A stretch of 64,000 bases of DNA from Candidatus Latescibacterota bacterium (GCA_022821085.1 JAJEEG010000006.1:2315330-2379329); one strand, 5' to 3'; positions 49,875 through 58,435 are shown, counted from the stretch's first letter. Made by a program: numbers and translations. The notes: a model not told the origin generated them from the sequence alone.

Positions 49875-50222
49875 ATGGAACATACGTCCTTCGATCCCCC
49901 GGCAACCTTCATTTATCGTGGTATTAGCGTACAGGAATTGGGCCGGGGGGCGGGGGCGGTTTTAAACCGGAATGGGGAACCAGTAAACAAGGGGAACAAA
50001 GTGGAAAACGTAACGAAGGGCGAATTCAATTCCGCCATGGAGAAAATAGGGCGGGATTTTGAAAGCCTTGAAGACAAACTGGACGGTTTTATGCAATCTT
50101 CAAGGAAAGAGCATTTGGAATTGAAGAAAGACATGCACGATCTTCGGGGCGATATGAAGGAAGTTCTTCGGCAACTCAATGTCAAAGAAAGAAGGTTGGA
50201 TAAATTGGAAGGGGGAACATAG
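49875..50222 (+). CDS. Hypothetical coiled-coil protein, 115 aa
   Basis: ORF from ATG 49875 with AAGGGGG 5 nt before it. The N-terminal 45 residues are mixed (MEHTSFDPPATFIYRGISVQ). Residues about 47-112 are a continuous amphipathic coiled coil (FESLEDKLDGFMQSSRKEHL, DMHDLRGDMKEVLRQL). Similar short coiled-coil proteins occur in phage and mobile islands. Role unknown. An intrinsic terminator follows at once. Confidence 0.6.
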   Translation: MEHTSFDPPATFIYRGISVQELGRGAGAVLNRNGEPVNKGNKVENVTKGEFNSAMEKIGRDFESLEDKLDGFMQSSRKEHLELKKDMHDLRGDMKEVLRQLNVKERRLDKLEGGT

Positions 50223-50252
50223 CAGTAGGCCACCAACCGTAAAACTTCCCGA

Positions 50253-50284
50253 ACCCCTGGTATACAGGCTTGCCGGGGGTTTTT
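50253..50284 (+). terminator. Intrinsic terminator after the coiled-coil gene
   Basis: ACCCCTGG (50253-50260) pairs with CCGGGGGT (50273-50280), one G-T pair, and is followed by TTTT (50281-50284). It ends the transcript of the 47.3-50.2 kb block. Confidence 0.75.
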
Positions 50285-50401
50285 ATTCGCCGCCATTGTT
50301 ACTTACGTATATAATTCCCAATGATATCCTTGGTGACTTCGCAGACGTGACACCTGCAGGGCAGGTTCGATTTTGACAACTACGCCGTGGGGGGTGCAGC
50401 A

Positions 50402-50725
50402 ATGAAACGAGTTGACCACAACAAGCTTGTGCGGGACAGGATACCCGATATCATTGCTGCTGCGGGCGATCGTCCGACGACCCGAGTTCTCGACAGGGCC
50501 GAGTATATTCATGAACTAAGACGCAAACTTGTGGAGGAAGTCGGGGAATTCAACACTTCCAATGACACCGAGGAATTGGTTGATATCCTGGAGGTGGTAT
50601 ACGCTATTGCGTCTCGAATGGGAATTGATCCGATACAACTCGAGAAAATGAGAAACGCGAAGAAGGAGAATAGAGGAGGATTTGAAACGAAGGTCTTTCT
50701 TATCCATACTGAACCGCGTGAATAA
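50402..50725 (+). CDS. MazG-like nucleotide pyrophosphohydrolase
   Basis: Protein of 107 aa starting MKRVDHNKLVRDRIPDIIAA. The all-alpha NTP-PPase pattern is visible: KLVEEVGEF, then EELVDILEVVYAIA, with acidic metal-binding residues, and a C-terminal KKENRGGFETKVFL. Members hydrolyse nucleoside triphosphates to monophosphates, cleaning up damaged nucleotides or acting in phage defence or stress. GGGGTG stands before the ATG. Transcription is probably independent, because a terminator precedes it. Confidence 0.82.
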   Translation: MKRVDHNKLVRDRIPDIIAAAGDRPTTRVLDRAEYIHELRRKLVEEVGEFNTSNDTEELVDILEVVYAIASRMGIDPIQLEKMRNAKKENRGGFETKVFLIHTEPRE

Positions 50726-50782
50726 CGCAATGCATGTGAGCGCCATCCAGATCACACGCCATCATTAAACACGGATCAGCAA

Positions 50783-51202
50783 ATGCAGATCAAACACCTT
50801 TCCATTACGGCATCGAACCCGGAAAGAGCGGCGGGAATTCTGGCAGAATTGACGGATGGCTCAGTATATCCATTCACTTCCAGTACCATGGAAGGCGCCT
50901 GGGTATGCGCCTGGGACCGTCGGTCCGGCGAAATGATCGAGTTTATCCCGAACAACTACCTGCTCTGCCCCGGGAAACATGCCGCGGAATTCAGGCTGTT
51001 CGAGGAAGTACAAAATTTCAATTCAACCCATTTTCTACTGGAAACAGCGAAAAGCCTCGACCACTTGAAAGCGGTGGCGGAGTCGCATGGACTTCACCAT
51101 CGCTTTCGGCCGAGGCTAGGCGGACCGCTCTACGAGGTCTGGCTGGAATCCCAGATCCTGGTCGAATTCGTGTCCGACGAGATCAGAAACCTGGAGCCCT
51201 GA
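50783..51202 (+). CDS. VOC (glyoxalase/bleomycin-resistance fold) family protein
   Basis: Protein of 139 aa starting MQIKHLSITASNPERAAGILA and ending LGGPLYEVWLESQILVEFVSD. The paired beta-alpha-beta-beta-beta units and the final VWLESQILVEFV strand are VOC-like. Metal ligands are not certain: the His at position 5 and Glu residues near the ends are candidates. The catalytic role is unknown. It is the last gene of the accessory island and converges on the selenoprotein gene across 39 bp. Confidence 0.72.
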   Translation: MQIKHLSITASNPERAAGILAELTDGSVYPFTSSTMEGAWVCAWDRRSGEMIEFIPNNYLLCPGKHAAEFRLFEEVQNFNSTHFLLETAKSLDHLKAVAESHGLHHRFRPRLGGPLYEVWLESQILVEFVSDEIRNLEP

Positions 51203-51241
51203 CCTCAGTCCTTATTTCTTTACAACGTCAATACCGGCTTA

Positions 51242-51817
51242 CTACCCCGATATCATCGCCAGGATCTCCACCAGATTGTCGGTTGAAGGCCGGTCGAAGG
51301 GGTCCGAACCCACGTACTTGAACCGTAGCACGCCTTCCTTGTCGATGATGAAGGCGGTGGGAACCACTTCCGTACCCTTGTCAGTCTCTTTCTGAATCTT
51401 AAACTTGGTCGGAATGGCCCGGTCCGGATCGGCGAGAACGCGAAAGGAAAGCGCTTCCCGCGTGACTTTCGACTTGGCGACGAAGTCCCTGGTCTGGTCG
51501 AGATCTTCGGGATTGATGAAGAGTAGTTCGGTGTCGAGTGCCGCTATGCGTTCGTAATCGGATTGCAACTGCCCCAGTTGCCGTAAGCAAAGGGGTCACC
51601 AGTAGCCAATCCAGCCGCGGTCGACGACCACCAGCAGGTTCTTGCTGCCCTTGTAATCGGCGAAGTTGACGGTCTCGCCGTTGACGTCCTGCAGGCTGAA
51701 CTCCGGTGCGGCCTCGCTCAGCCTCGGCGCCAGGTTACGGGGTTGCGCGTCGGCGGATTCCGCCACCAGGCCGACCAGGGCCAGGGCGAAGCACCACCGC
51801 GCCAGTGTACGTATCAT
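51242..51817 (-). CDS. Exported AhpC/TSA-like redoxin, probable selenoprotein (in-frame TGA)
   Basis: One 191-residue frame interrupted only by TGA at 51598-51596 (codon 74). Before it: a signal peptide (MIRTLARWCFALALVGLVAESADA) and the redoxin start APEFSLQDVNGETVNFADYKG. Across it: DRGWIGYW-U-PLCLRQLGQLQ, a UxxC version of the CxxC redox centre. After it: the redoxin remainder (FRVLADPDRAIPTKF, VVPTAFIIDKEGVLRFKYVG). A hairpin at the right distance (51565-51581) fits a bacterial SECIS. The protein is likely a periplasmic peroxidase or thiol oxidoreductase. GAGGAGG precedes the ATG, and a good promoter lies at 51872. Without Sec insertion only a 73-aa stub would be made. Confidence 0.85.
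51565..51581 (-). promoter_or_regulatory. SECIS-like hairpin for selenocysteine insertion
   Basis: On the minus strand GCAACTG-GGG-CAGTTGC forms a perfect 7-bp stem with a three-G loop. It begins 14 nt after the TGA, so the apical loop is 21 nt downstream. Known bacterial SECIS elements have the loop about 16-37 nt after the UGA, with a G among its first two bases. Confidence 0.75.
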
Positions 51818-51871
51818 GGTCTTCCTCCTCGTTTCAGATGCAGCGCAATTCGCTTGCGTTTTGTACCCTTT

Positions 51872-51900
51872 AATATAACCTACCCCGACGCGACTGTTAA
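51872..51900 (-). promoter_or_regulatory. Promoter of the selenoprotein gene
   Basis: On the minus strand TTAACA (51900-51895) and TATATT (51877-51872) are 17 bp apart, about 55 bp before the ATG at 51817. Confidence 0.6.
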
Positions 51901-51917
51901 CTTCAAAATTACTGTTG

Positions 51918-51993
51918 CCCGCAACGATTTAAATCGCCCGCAATGAATTAACTCGAACGCAACGATTTCACGTGCCCGTAACGATTCCAAGGA
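51918..51993. repeat. 19-bp tandem repeat, four imperfect copies (iteron-like)
   Basis: Copies start at 51918, 51937, 51956 and 51975, each beginning with a version of CCCGCAACGATT. The spacing is exactly 19 bp. The array fills the space between the divergent selenoprotein and isomerase genes, and its last copy runs into the isomerase ribosome-binding site. Confidence 0.85.
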
Positions 51994-52004
51994 GCCGCCT
52001 CCCC

Positions 52005-52796
52005 ATGAAACCAGGCATCACGCAACTCTGTCTCGCCCGCCAGGATCTCGAAGCGGATCTCTCGAAGGCCCGGTCCCTGGGCTACGAGGCCATCGAACTG
52101 GTATTCTCCGACGAGGGTTCCCCGGACATCGACGCCTCTGCCTCGGAGATCTCCGCCGTGGGGGATGCCTGCAGGAGCCACGATCTCGAACTGTGTTCCA
52201 TGATCGCCATCCGCGGCGATGCCGGGTCCCTGCTGTCGCCGTCCGCGGAAGAACGGTCGAAGCGGGTTGCCATCCTTGAGCGAGGTTTCGAAATCGCCGA
52301 GATCCTGGGCGTGGACGCCCTGCTTCTGCATCCCGGAGCGCTCGATCCGGCGAGTTCCTACGGGACGACCTGGGACAACTTTCGCGACGCCCTGCGCGAT
52401 CTCGCCCCTGAAGCGGAACGGCGCGGCACCCGGATCGGCATCGAGAACGTCTGGAACCAGTTCATGCTGAGTCCCCGGGAAGCCCGCCAGCTCGTCGACG
52501 AGGTGGGATCGCCCGCCGTCGGGATCTACCTGGACACGGCCAACATGATCCTCTACGGCTACCCGGACATGTGGATCAGGGAACTGGGCCGCCGGATCTT
52601 CAAGGTGCACGTGAAGGATTTCCGGCGCGGAGAAGGCAACTGGGGCCAGTTGATGGACGGCGACACGGATTGGCCCGCGGTCATGGCCGAACTGCGCGGC
52701 ATCGGGTTCGACGGAGCGCTGGTGAGCGAGGTCGGCGGCGACGACGACACCATGCGGGAAACCGCCGAGCGCATCCGGCGGATCATCGCCTTGTAG
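52005..52796 (+). CDS. Sugar phosphate isomerase/epimerase (TIM-barrel) family protein
   Basis: Xylose-isomerase-like TIM barrel of 263 aa from ATG 52005 (AAGGAG 10 nt before). Metal-binding strands are visible: DALLLHPGALDP, RIGIENVWNQF, VGIYLDTANM, KVHVKDFRRG and ALVSEVGGD, giving the usual Glu/Asp/His set. Members isomerise or epimerise sugars or dehydrate inositol derivatives. The substrate is open. Divergent from the selenoprotein gene. Confidence 0.87.
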   Translation: MKPGITQLCLARQDLEADLSKARSLGYEAIELVFSDEGSPDIDASASEISAVGDACRSHDLELCSMIAIRGDAGSLLSPSAEERSKRVAILERGFEIAEILGVDALLLHPGALDPASSYGTTWDNFRDALRDLAPEAERRGTRIGIENVWNQFMLSPREARQLVDEVGSPAVGIYLDTANMILYGYPDMWIRELGRRIFKVHVKDFRRGEGNWGQLMDGDTDWPAVMAELRGIGFDGALVSEVGGDDDTMRETAERIRRIIAL

Positions 52797-52810
52797 ATAC
52801 GGATCCTGGT

Positions 52811-53806
52811 TCAGCGCGCCTTCGAGATGGCTTCGGCGTACTTGATCACGCCGTTTACGTAGGAGTCGATGGGGTTGTAGCTGAAGATAGCCCTGCGGCG
52901 CGCGGCGTCGGCTGTGTCGTACTTTCCCCGTTCGTGGAGATACTTGGCCACGCTCATGATGGCATCCGGCCACGAATGCAGGTTGATTTCGCCGTCCCCG
53001 TCTCCATCGGCGGCATGGGGCATGCTGGCCGGCATGAACTGCGGGTATCCGATGGCGCCAGCCCAGGATCCGTGGAGCGAAAGCGGGTCCACGCCAGCGG
53101 CCTTGCTCTGGCGCAGGAGCGCCACCAGGTTGCCGACGCACCTGCGGCGGATTTTCGCGAATCGTTCCTTCTGTCTTTCGGCTACCGCGGCCGAGGCGAG
53201 CGGATCGGCTTCACCTCCGGCCGTAATGCGTCGCACGGCCGCCTGCTGGGCTTCCTCCAGGTATAACAGCTGGGCGACCAGGACATTGAACACGCGGTAG
53301 TTGCCCGTGAACTCGCCCAGGCCGGATTCCCACATCAGGATGGACACGATGTCCTTCGGGGCCACCCCGTAGGTCCGCTCTGCCTGACCCAGCAGATCTT
53401 TCTTCTCCTCGAGGAACGCAACGCCTCGTTTCACCCGCTTTTCAGTCAGGAAGACGCGCGAGAAATCCTCGTGGGCCTTGTTCTGAATCGCGACGCTCCG
53501 GGGCGTGGCCACCTTGATCAGTTGGTTGTTGTAGACCGTGCGGCTTTCGGGCCGGTCGAAGAGGGCCAGGAACTCCGCTTCGGACACGGGCGATCCACCG
53601 CCCTGGCCGGACGCGAGACGCTTGATCAGGTCCGGCACGTACGACGCTGCCGGATGGGCCCGGGGCAGGTCGATAATCGTGGATTTACGCAGTTCCCAGG
53701 ATTGCGGGACATCCAGCGCGGCGACCGGGCACGGCCGGATCAGCAACAGCGAGACCAGACCGGCAAGAAACACGGAATTTCTCCCCGACCTGAACGGGTT
53801 TTTCAT
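52811..53806 (-). CDS. Lytic murein transglycosylase, MltB type
   Basis: Peptidoglycan-cleaving enzyme of 331 aa from ATG 53806. The longer frame upstream lacks a signal at its start and was rejected. The signal peptide is NSVFLAGLVSLLLIRPCPVAA. The catalytic Glu is in LMWESGLGEFTGNYRVFN. AGAIGYPQFMPASM and an Asp/Gly-rich loop (DGDGDGEINLHSWPDAI) are MltB family marks. It breaks glycan strands to 1,6-anhydro-muropeptides in the periplasm. No lipobox is seen, so it may be soluble. Confidence 0.92.
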   Translation of the reverse strand: MKNPFRSGRNSVFLAGLVSLLLIRPCPVAALDVPQSWELRKSTIIDLPRAHPAASYVPDLIKRLASGQGGGSPVSEAEFLALFDRPESRTVYNNQLIKVATPRSVAIQNKAHEDFSRVFLTEKRVKRGVAFLEEKKDLLGQAERTYGVAPKDIVSILMWESGLGEFTGNYRVFNVLVAQLLYLEEAQQAAVRRITAGGEADPLASAAVAERQKERFAKIRRRCVGNLVALLRQSKAAGVDPLSLHGSWAGAIGYPQFMPASMPHAADGDGDGEINLHSWPDAIMSVAKYLHERGKYDTADAARRRAIFSYNPIDSYVNGVIKYAEAISKAR

Positions 53807-53855
53807 TTGACGGATCCTTGTGATTAGTTGGCGATGCTCTACTAAAACCAATGCA

Positions 53856-53884
53856 TATTTACCGCATGCGGCCGGGCCTGTCAA
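53856..53884 (-). promoter_or_regulatory. Promoter of the transglycosylase gene
   Basis: On the minus strand TTGACA (53884-53879) and TAAATA (53861-53856) are 17 bp apart, a near-consensus sigma-70 promoter, 50 bp before the ATG. Confidence 0.7.
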
Positions 53885-53981
53885 GGTCAATGATGACCCG
53901 ATTTTCATTTACCTATAATTCATATTTTCAATAGTTTATAATCTTTACCTGTCGGCTTCGGCATTTACGAGTCTTCGTTTT

Positions 53982-55769
53982 TCAGAACACCAGTTTCTTC
54001 AGCTCGTGTTTCTTCGTGAAGTAGGCGCCGTCCCCGTACATCGGACCGGGATTCTGGAATGCGGACGGCGCTTCGTGTATCGTGGTCACGACGCCGGAGG
54101 CGGCATCGAAACGGTAGAAACAGTCGATCGTGAATCCGTATATACTACCGTCCGGACCGATCTGGAGGCCACCTTCCAGCGACCGGCCGCCCGGCAGGGG
54201 AACCAGGTGCACAAACCGACGCTCACCGGGATCGAAAACGAAGAGGATGGACCCCGACCCCGTGCGGGCCGTCCCGCATAGCATTCCGTCCTCCATGACG
54301 GCCAGCGCGTCGACGGCCGTAACCTCGACCGGAAGCCGGCCTTCCCACACCTTTTCCTCCGCCTCGTAATCCCAGAGGAACAGCGATGCCTGGTCTACCC
54401 GCGGCTGCGTTCCGGTGCCGCCGTCGATCGTCGTCCCGACGGCCAGCAGGCCATGGGCTTCCAGCCAGGCCAGCGACCAGCAACTGGCCTCTCCGGCGAT
54501 ATCGCGATAGGTGCCGAAGGTGTCCGCGGCCGGATCGTACCAGGAAAGCGGTCCGCCCCACATGCCGTAGTTCGGCACGGAGGCCGTCCACACGCGGCCC
54601 AGGGGACCGGCGACCATGGAGCGCGGTCGATAGGAGATCTCGTCCATGCGGCCGAGATCGCGGGGGTTGCTGCCGGTGTCTTTCCCGAAGTGATAGGGCC
54701 GGGCGGGATCGTAGACGGACAGCACGGCGCCCGGGTAGGAGCAGATATAGAGCTTTCCGTCCATGTTGGCCATGGAATAGGCTTCCCCGGTGGCGGTGGT
54801 ACAGATGCCCAGGTCGTCCATTGCGCCGGTGGCCGGATCGTGGCGAAACAGGTGCAGAGGCAGGATGCTCGAACCGTACAGGTTGTCGTCGGGACCGCGA
54901 TGCACCAGGAAGATCTCGCTGCCCGCGGATTCGTAGGCTACGGGCAGGGTGCGCGCCTCGCCGGATCCCGGCTGGGTAATGGCCATCTCGCGGAACATCT
55001 GGATTTCCCGGTCCGCAAAATCCGCCGTGGATCCGTCGGACATCGACAGCGGTGGCGCTGGGTCGGGGAGGGCTGCAACGGGTTCGGCTTCGAAGCCGTT
55101 CAGTCTGAAATCGCCCGCGGTCGACCTGATGTAGAGTTGCCCGTCAACCGCACGGTACAGGTTCAGCGATCCCCCGTCTTCCGTGACCACCACGGGTCCC
55201 ACGGTCTCGCGCCGGCCCGATGCCGGATCGTAGACGACCACGTGCGGCCGGGTCATCTTGATGTTGCAGGCGATCGTGCCTCCCGCGCCCACGTATGGGT
55301 AGCAGTACATGTCGGTCTCGTCCATCCGCCCGTGGCGGGTGAACGCACCGGCAGCCGGGTCGTAGCTCGTCAGGCCGGCCAAACCGTAGCACCCGATCCA
55401 AATCACGCCGTCGGCGTCTTCATCCATGTTGCAGGGAAAGGTATCGTTGGGCAGGTTGATGGCGCCGAGGTCGTCCAGCCGTTCCGTTTTGGGATCGTAA
55501 CGGTATAGATGCCCGGCGTAGGCGGCGCCGACGTAGATGAGGCCGTCGCGTGTGCGCAACGCGCCCGTGGGGAAATTGGCGGTGGGATCGGGCGAAGTCG
55601 CCTGGGACGTCGCGCCGGTGGCCGGATCGATCTTCACGACGGTGAAGCCCGCCGCCTGCTGACCCATTACGGCCACCAGGCAGTCCCGGCCGGCCCCGTC
55701 CAGCGTGGGGAAGACCCGGACCCAGTTGACGCTGCGTACCGGTATGCCGATGGTCTGGATCGATGGGAT
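53982..55769 (-). CDS. Beta-propeller protein of unknown function, apparent ATC start
   Basis: Large protein of about 595 aa built of repeated blades of the form LYRYDPKTERLDDLG, LTSYDPAAGAFTRHG, LFRHDPATGAMDDLG and LSWYDPAADTFGTY. This resembles NHL/PQQ-type propellers, without signal peptide. The first standard start in frame is GTG 55676, but it cuts a well-formed N-terminus (IQTIGIPVRSVNWVRVFPTLDGAG). That segment extends to an ATC at 55769, which has AAAGGA 8 nt before it and lies 5 bp after the upstream gene's stop. A mutated ATG is likely. The function is unknown. Confidence 0.7.
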   Translation of the reverse strand: MPSIQTIGIPVRSVNWVRVFPTLDGAGRDCLVAVMGQQAAGFTVVKIDPATGATSQATSPDPTANFPTGALRTRDGLIYVGAAYAGHLYRYDPKTERLDDLGAINLPNDTFPCNMDEDADGVIWIGCYGLAGLTSYDPAAGAFTRHGRMDETDMYCYPYVGAGGTIACNIKMTRPHVVVYDPASGRRETVGPVVVTEDGGSLNLYRAVDGQLYIRSTAGDFRLNGFEAEPVAALPDPAPPLSMSDGSTADFADREIQMFREMAITQPGSGEARTLPVAYESAGSEIFLVHRGPDDNLYGSSILPLHLFRHDPATGAMDDLGICTTATGEAYSMANMDGKLYICSYPGAVLSVYDPARPYHFGKDTGSNPRDLGRMDEISYRPRSMVAGPLGRVWTASVPNYGMWGGPLSWYDPAADTFGTYRDIAGEASCWSLAWLEAHGLLAVGTTIDGGTGTQPRVDQASLFLWDYEAEEKVWEGRLPVEVTAVDALAVMEDGMLCGTARTGSGSILFVFDPGERRFVHLVPLPGGRSLEGGLQIGPDGSIYGFTIDCFYRFDAASGVVTTIHEAPSAFQNPGPMYGDGAYFTKKHELKKLVF

Positions 55770-55774
55770 GGCGC

Positions 55775-56695
55775 TTATCCTTTCCCGGAATCGGGGGACC
55801 GGCGGCGCGCGGCTTCAGCGAAGATGGCCACCGTTTCCTCGAGGGTGCGGTTGTGGTCCACGGTCTCGGGCCTTTCATGGCCGATGGGACTTTCGGCGAT
55901 GAGGCGGAAGATGTGCTCGGCGCCTTCGTGAAAACCGGGCGATACCCCGGCACGTTCGTACGTCGCCGCGATCTCCTGCATTTCGCCGATCCAGCGGAAG
56001 GCCTTGGCCGACAGGCTGTTTACGCCGCCCATCGCCTTGAGCCGCTGCGCCTGGCTTTCGGCGAACTCCGCCAGCAGTTCCTCGCTCAGGCCCATGACTT
56101 CGGCGGCGGTGAGCGCCGCGGCATGGAGGGCGGAGGTCCCCTTGGTGACCGAGGCATAGCACATCTTGATGCCAGACGCCCTGCCCACCTCGCCGCCCAG
56201 CGGCCGGACGAGGATGCCGTGGCCATCCAGTTGCGTGAGTACGGCCTCGTGGGGTCCGGAAGCGTAGAATCGCGTCTTCTCGCCTCCGCCGGGCGGTCCG
56301 CCGATGATGCCGGCGTCGATGAAGCGGCCTCCGGCGGCGGTGACGACCCGGTCGATCCCCCGCGCCGAATCCGGGGAGATGGCGTTGCAGTCGGCATAGG
56401 CCGGCGAGGATCCGGTCCGTCTCGAGGACGCGGTCCGTTTCATCACCTCCGCCACCTGGCCGGCGAGCGCCCGGGCCTGGTCGGGCACCAGGATGGCCAG
56501 GATCAGGTCCGTGTCCCGCACCAGTGCGTCCAGGTCCGGCACGTCCCGGATGCCCGCGGCCGCCGTCAGCGTGCGGGTCCGTTCGCTTCGGCCCGTCAGG
56601 CAGGTGGCCACGTCAAAGCCGCCCGCCAGGAGGCATCGCCCCACGGAATGGCCCATCTCTCCCGGGCTCAATATGGCGATTCGTTGTACCTGCAT
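55775..56695 (-). CDS. 6-phosphogluconate dehydrogenase-like NAD(P)-binding protein
   Basis: Beta-hydroxyacid dehydrogenase relative of 306 aa from ATG 56695 (AGGGAG 6 nt before). Rossmann motif IAILSPGEMGHSVGR at the N-terminus; DAGIIGGPPGGG in the middle; a helical C-terminal domain (about 190-280) with IKMCYASVTKGTSALHAAAL, as in DUF1932-type phosphogluconate dehydrogenases. It oxidises a small hydroxy-acid. It lies between a methyltransferase gene and the propeller gene in a five-gene operon. Confidence 0.83.
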   Translation of the reverse strand: MQVQRIAILSPGEMGHSVGRCLLAGGFDVATCLTGRSERTRTLTAAAGIRDVPDLDALVRDTDLILAILVPDQARALAGQVAEVMKRTASSRRTGSSPAYADCNAISPDSARGIDRVVTAAGGRFIDAGIIGGPPGGGEKTRFYASGPHEAVLTQLDGHGILVRPLGGEVGRASGIKMCYASVTKGTSALHAAALTAAEVMGLSEELLAEFAESQAQRLKAMGGVNSLSAKAFRWIGEMQEIAATYERAGVSPGFHEGAEHIFRLIAESPIGHERPETVDHNRTLEETVAIFAEAARRRSPDSGKG

Positions 56696-56715
56696 GCGCG
56701 TCTCCCTGCCGGATG

Positions 56716-57333
56716 TCAGTTCCGGTTCCTCCTGGCCACCATGCGCCGGATCACCCGGTGACCTTCGTCCACGTCCTCTTCGTGCAGCACGGTAAAGCGG
56801 TCGGCGGGAAGCCGGCTCGCCGGCTCGTCCGCCTTGAGGCACCAGTCCGGATTCTGCGCGGGCCGGTACCGCAGGTGGTCCATCGTAAAGCCCTGCCAGG
56901 CGATGAGCCCGCCATCGGCGATCACGGGCCAGGCATAGTCGAACACGGCCTCTTCCCAGTACATCACGCAGATCACGAGCGCGAATCTCCGGCCGGCGGG
57001 CGGACGCCAAGAAACCAGGTCGGCATCCACGCAGGTCAGGCGGGACCCGATGCCCCGTTCCGCCGCCTCCGTACGCAACCGGTCCAGGGCCACGTTCGAT
57101 ATGTCGACGGCAAGCACCTCGCGTCCATCTCCGGCCAGGGAGAGGGCCTGGTCCGATAGGCCGCAGGCGAGTTCCAGCACGGGACCGTCCGGATATCCCA
57201 GGGCCGACGCCCGGTCGTATAGCGGGCAGAAACCCTTGGGCGCCAGGCGCTTCGGCGCCAGATACCTTGCGTTCCACTTCAGCCGGTCGGGATGGTCTTC
57301 GAGTCGTTGCGTGCGGGGCTCCGTGTTCTTCAA
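56716..57333 (-). CDS. Class I SAM-dependent methyltransferase
   Basis: Protein of 205 aa from a TTG at 57333, which follows the upstream stop by 5 bp and has AAGG 8 nt before it. Longer upstream reading is only the shadow of the neighbouring gene. SAM motif I is VLELACGLSDQALSLA; motif II includes VLAVDISNVALDRL; RFALVICVMYWEE is motif IV. It resembles the thiopurine/tellurite-resistance methyltransferase branch. The substrate is unknown. Confidence 0.75.
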   Translation of the reverse strand: MKNTEPRTQRLEDHPDRLKWNARYLAPKRLAPKGFCPLYDRASALGYPDGPVLELACGLSDQALSLAGDGREVLAVDISNVALDRLRTEAAERGIGSRLTCVDADLVSWRPPAGRRFALVICVMYWEEAVFDYAWPVIADGGLIAWQGFTMDHLRYRPAQNPDWCLKADEPASRLPADRFTVLHEEDVDEGHRVIRRMVARRNRN

Positions 57334-57338
57334 TTCGA

Positions 57339-58385
57339 TTACCTTGGATTCGACCGCGCCTGGTATTCCTGGGCCACGACGAGGATATGGCTGCCCTGCC
57401 TGACCGGCTGGCGGAACGCTTGCGACAGTACGTAGCCGTCCACCCCCGCCCGCACCGGCCACGGCGGATCGTCCACGCGATAGAAGTCGTGCAGGTTGCC
57501 CACGACCTGTCCCGCCGCCACGGGCGCGCCGCAGGCCATGAGCGGTTCGTAGTGACCCGGGAAGGGCGCCGGTACGTAGCATGCCCGGTCGATGATGGCC
57601 GTCAGTCTCTGGGTGCCGTCGGCGTGATGGGCGATGGGTTGAATTTCGCCGTCTAGCTGGCCGTGATGGATGGCCGCGGCCCGAATGCCGTGCCGCGCGT
57701 ACCGTACGCCGTCCGGATTGACCGATTCTCCCCAGCCCAGTTCGGTTCCGATCGTGATCTTTCCCAGCCGCTCCGCTTCGCTGACCATCAGCCCGGGCGT
57801 CTCGTTCTGGTAAGCCATCACGAAGGGCGTGCCGAACCAGCGTGCCGTGTCTTCGATGACGGCCGCCTGGCCCGGGTCGTCCACCTCGTGATAACTCGAA
57901 CACAGGGCGAAATCGAGCTCGGCTCCACCGGAATGGATGTCCGTCACGACATGCACGCGGGGCCACAGATATTCCCGCACGAACCGGGCGATCCGGTGGG
58001 TGATGCCCGCAAGGGCCGGCGACGTGCCGGCGCCGTCCACGAAAGCCCGGTTCAGGTTGACCCCGTCATCGGCGTCGCTGGCCCGGCGGCCCACGTGGAA
58101 CGCCGCGGGGTTGAGCACGGGAATGAAGATCAGCCGACCCTTGACCGCCTCCAGCTCGATCTCCTGGAGCAATCCCTTGATCGCCACCGGCCCTTCGTAT
58201 TCGTTGCCGTGATTGGACCCGCTGGCCAGAAGACCCTGACCCTCGCGTACATCGGGTCCGGCCATGACCGTCAGCGGGATGAGATGGTCCGCCCAGAGCG
58301 AATCGTGTTCGAGGGCGACCCAGTAGTCCCGTCGCCCGGGTGAATCGAGATCCAGTTTTTCGGGCCGAACGATTTCACGGGGCAT
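57339..58385 (-). CDS. Succinylglutamate desuccinylase/aspartoacylase family protein
   Basis: Zinc-dependent hydrolase of 348 aa from ATG 58385 (GGAG 6 nt before it). Metal ligands: the HxxE of GSNHGNEYEG and the His in VTDIHSGGAEL. GELGWGESVNPDG-like sequence follows. Such enzymes hydrolyse N-acyl amino acids or similar amides. It sits between the UxaA-like gene and the methyltransferase gene, all on the minus strand. Confidence 0.87.
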   Translation of the reverse strand: MPREIVRPEKLDLDSPGRRDYWVALEHDSLWADHLIPLTVMAGPDVREGQGLLASGSNHGNEYEGPVAIKGLLQEIELEAVKGRLIFIPVLNPAAFHVGRRASDADDGVNLNRAFVDGAGTSPALAGITHRIARFVREYLWPRVHVVTDIHSGGAELDFALCSSYHEVDDPGQAAVIEDTARWFGTPFVMAYQNETPGLMVSEAERLGKITIGTELGWGESVNPDGVRYARHGIRAAAIHHGQLDGEIQPIAHHADGTQRLTAIIDRACYVPAPFPGHYEPLMACGAPVAAGQVVGNLHDFYRVDDPPWPVRAGVDGYVLSQAFRQPVRQGSHILVVAQEYQARSNPR

Positions 58386-58435
58386 GTCAGTCTCCGTCAC
58401 TCCTGGACGCCGGGTCCGTTCGGAGGTGCCGAGCG

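Noticed and set aside
47229-50303. AGTAACA/TGTTACT as the terminal inverted repeats of the second unit
   Set aside because: Only 7-8 bp match, the same word occurs internally at 47255, and no target duplication was found; kept only as a weak possibility.
51242-51817. Reading the redoxin as a pseudogene or as two genes split by a frameshift
   Set aside because: Both parts are in the same frame, the only interruption is one TGA at the redox-active position, and a SECIS-like hairpin follows.
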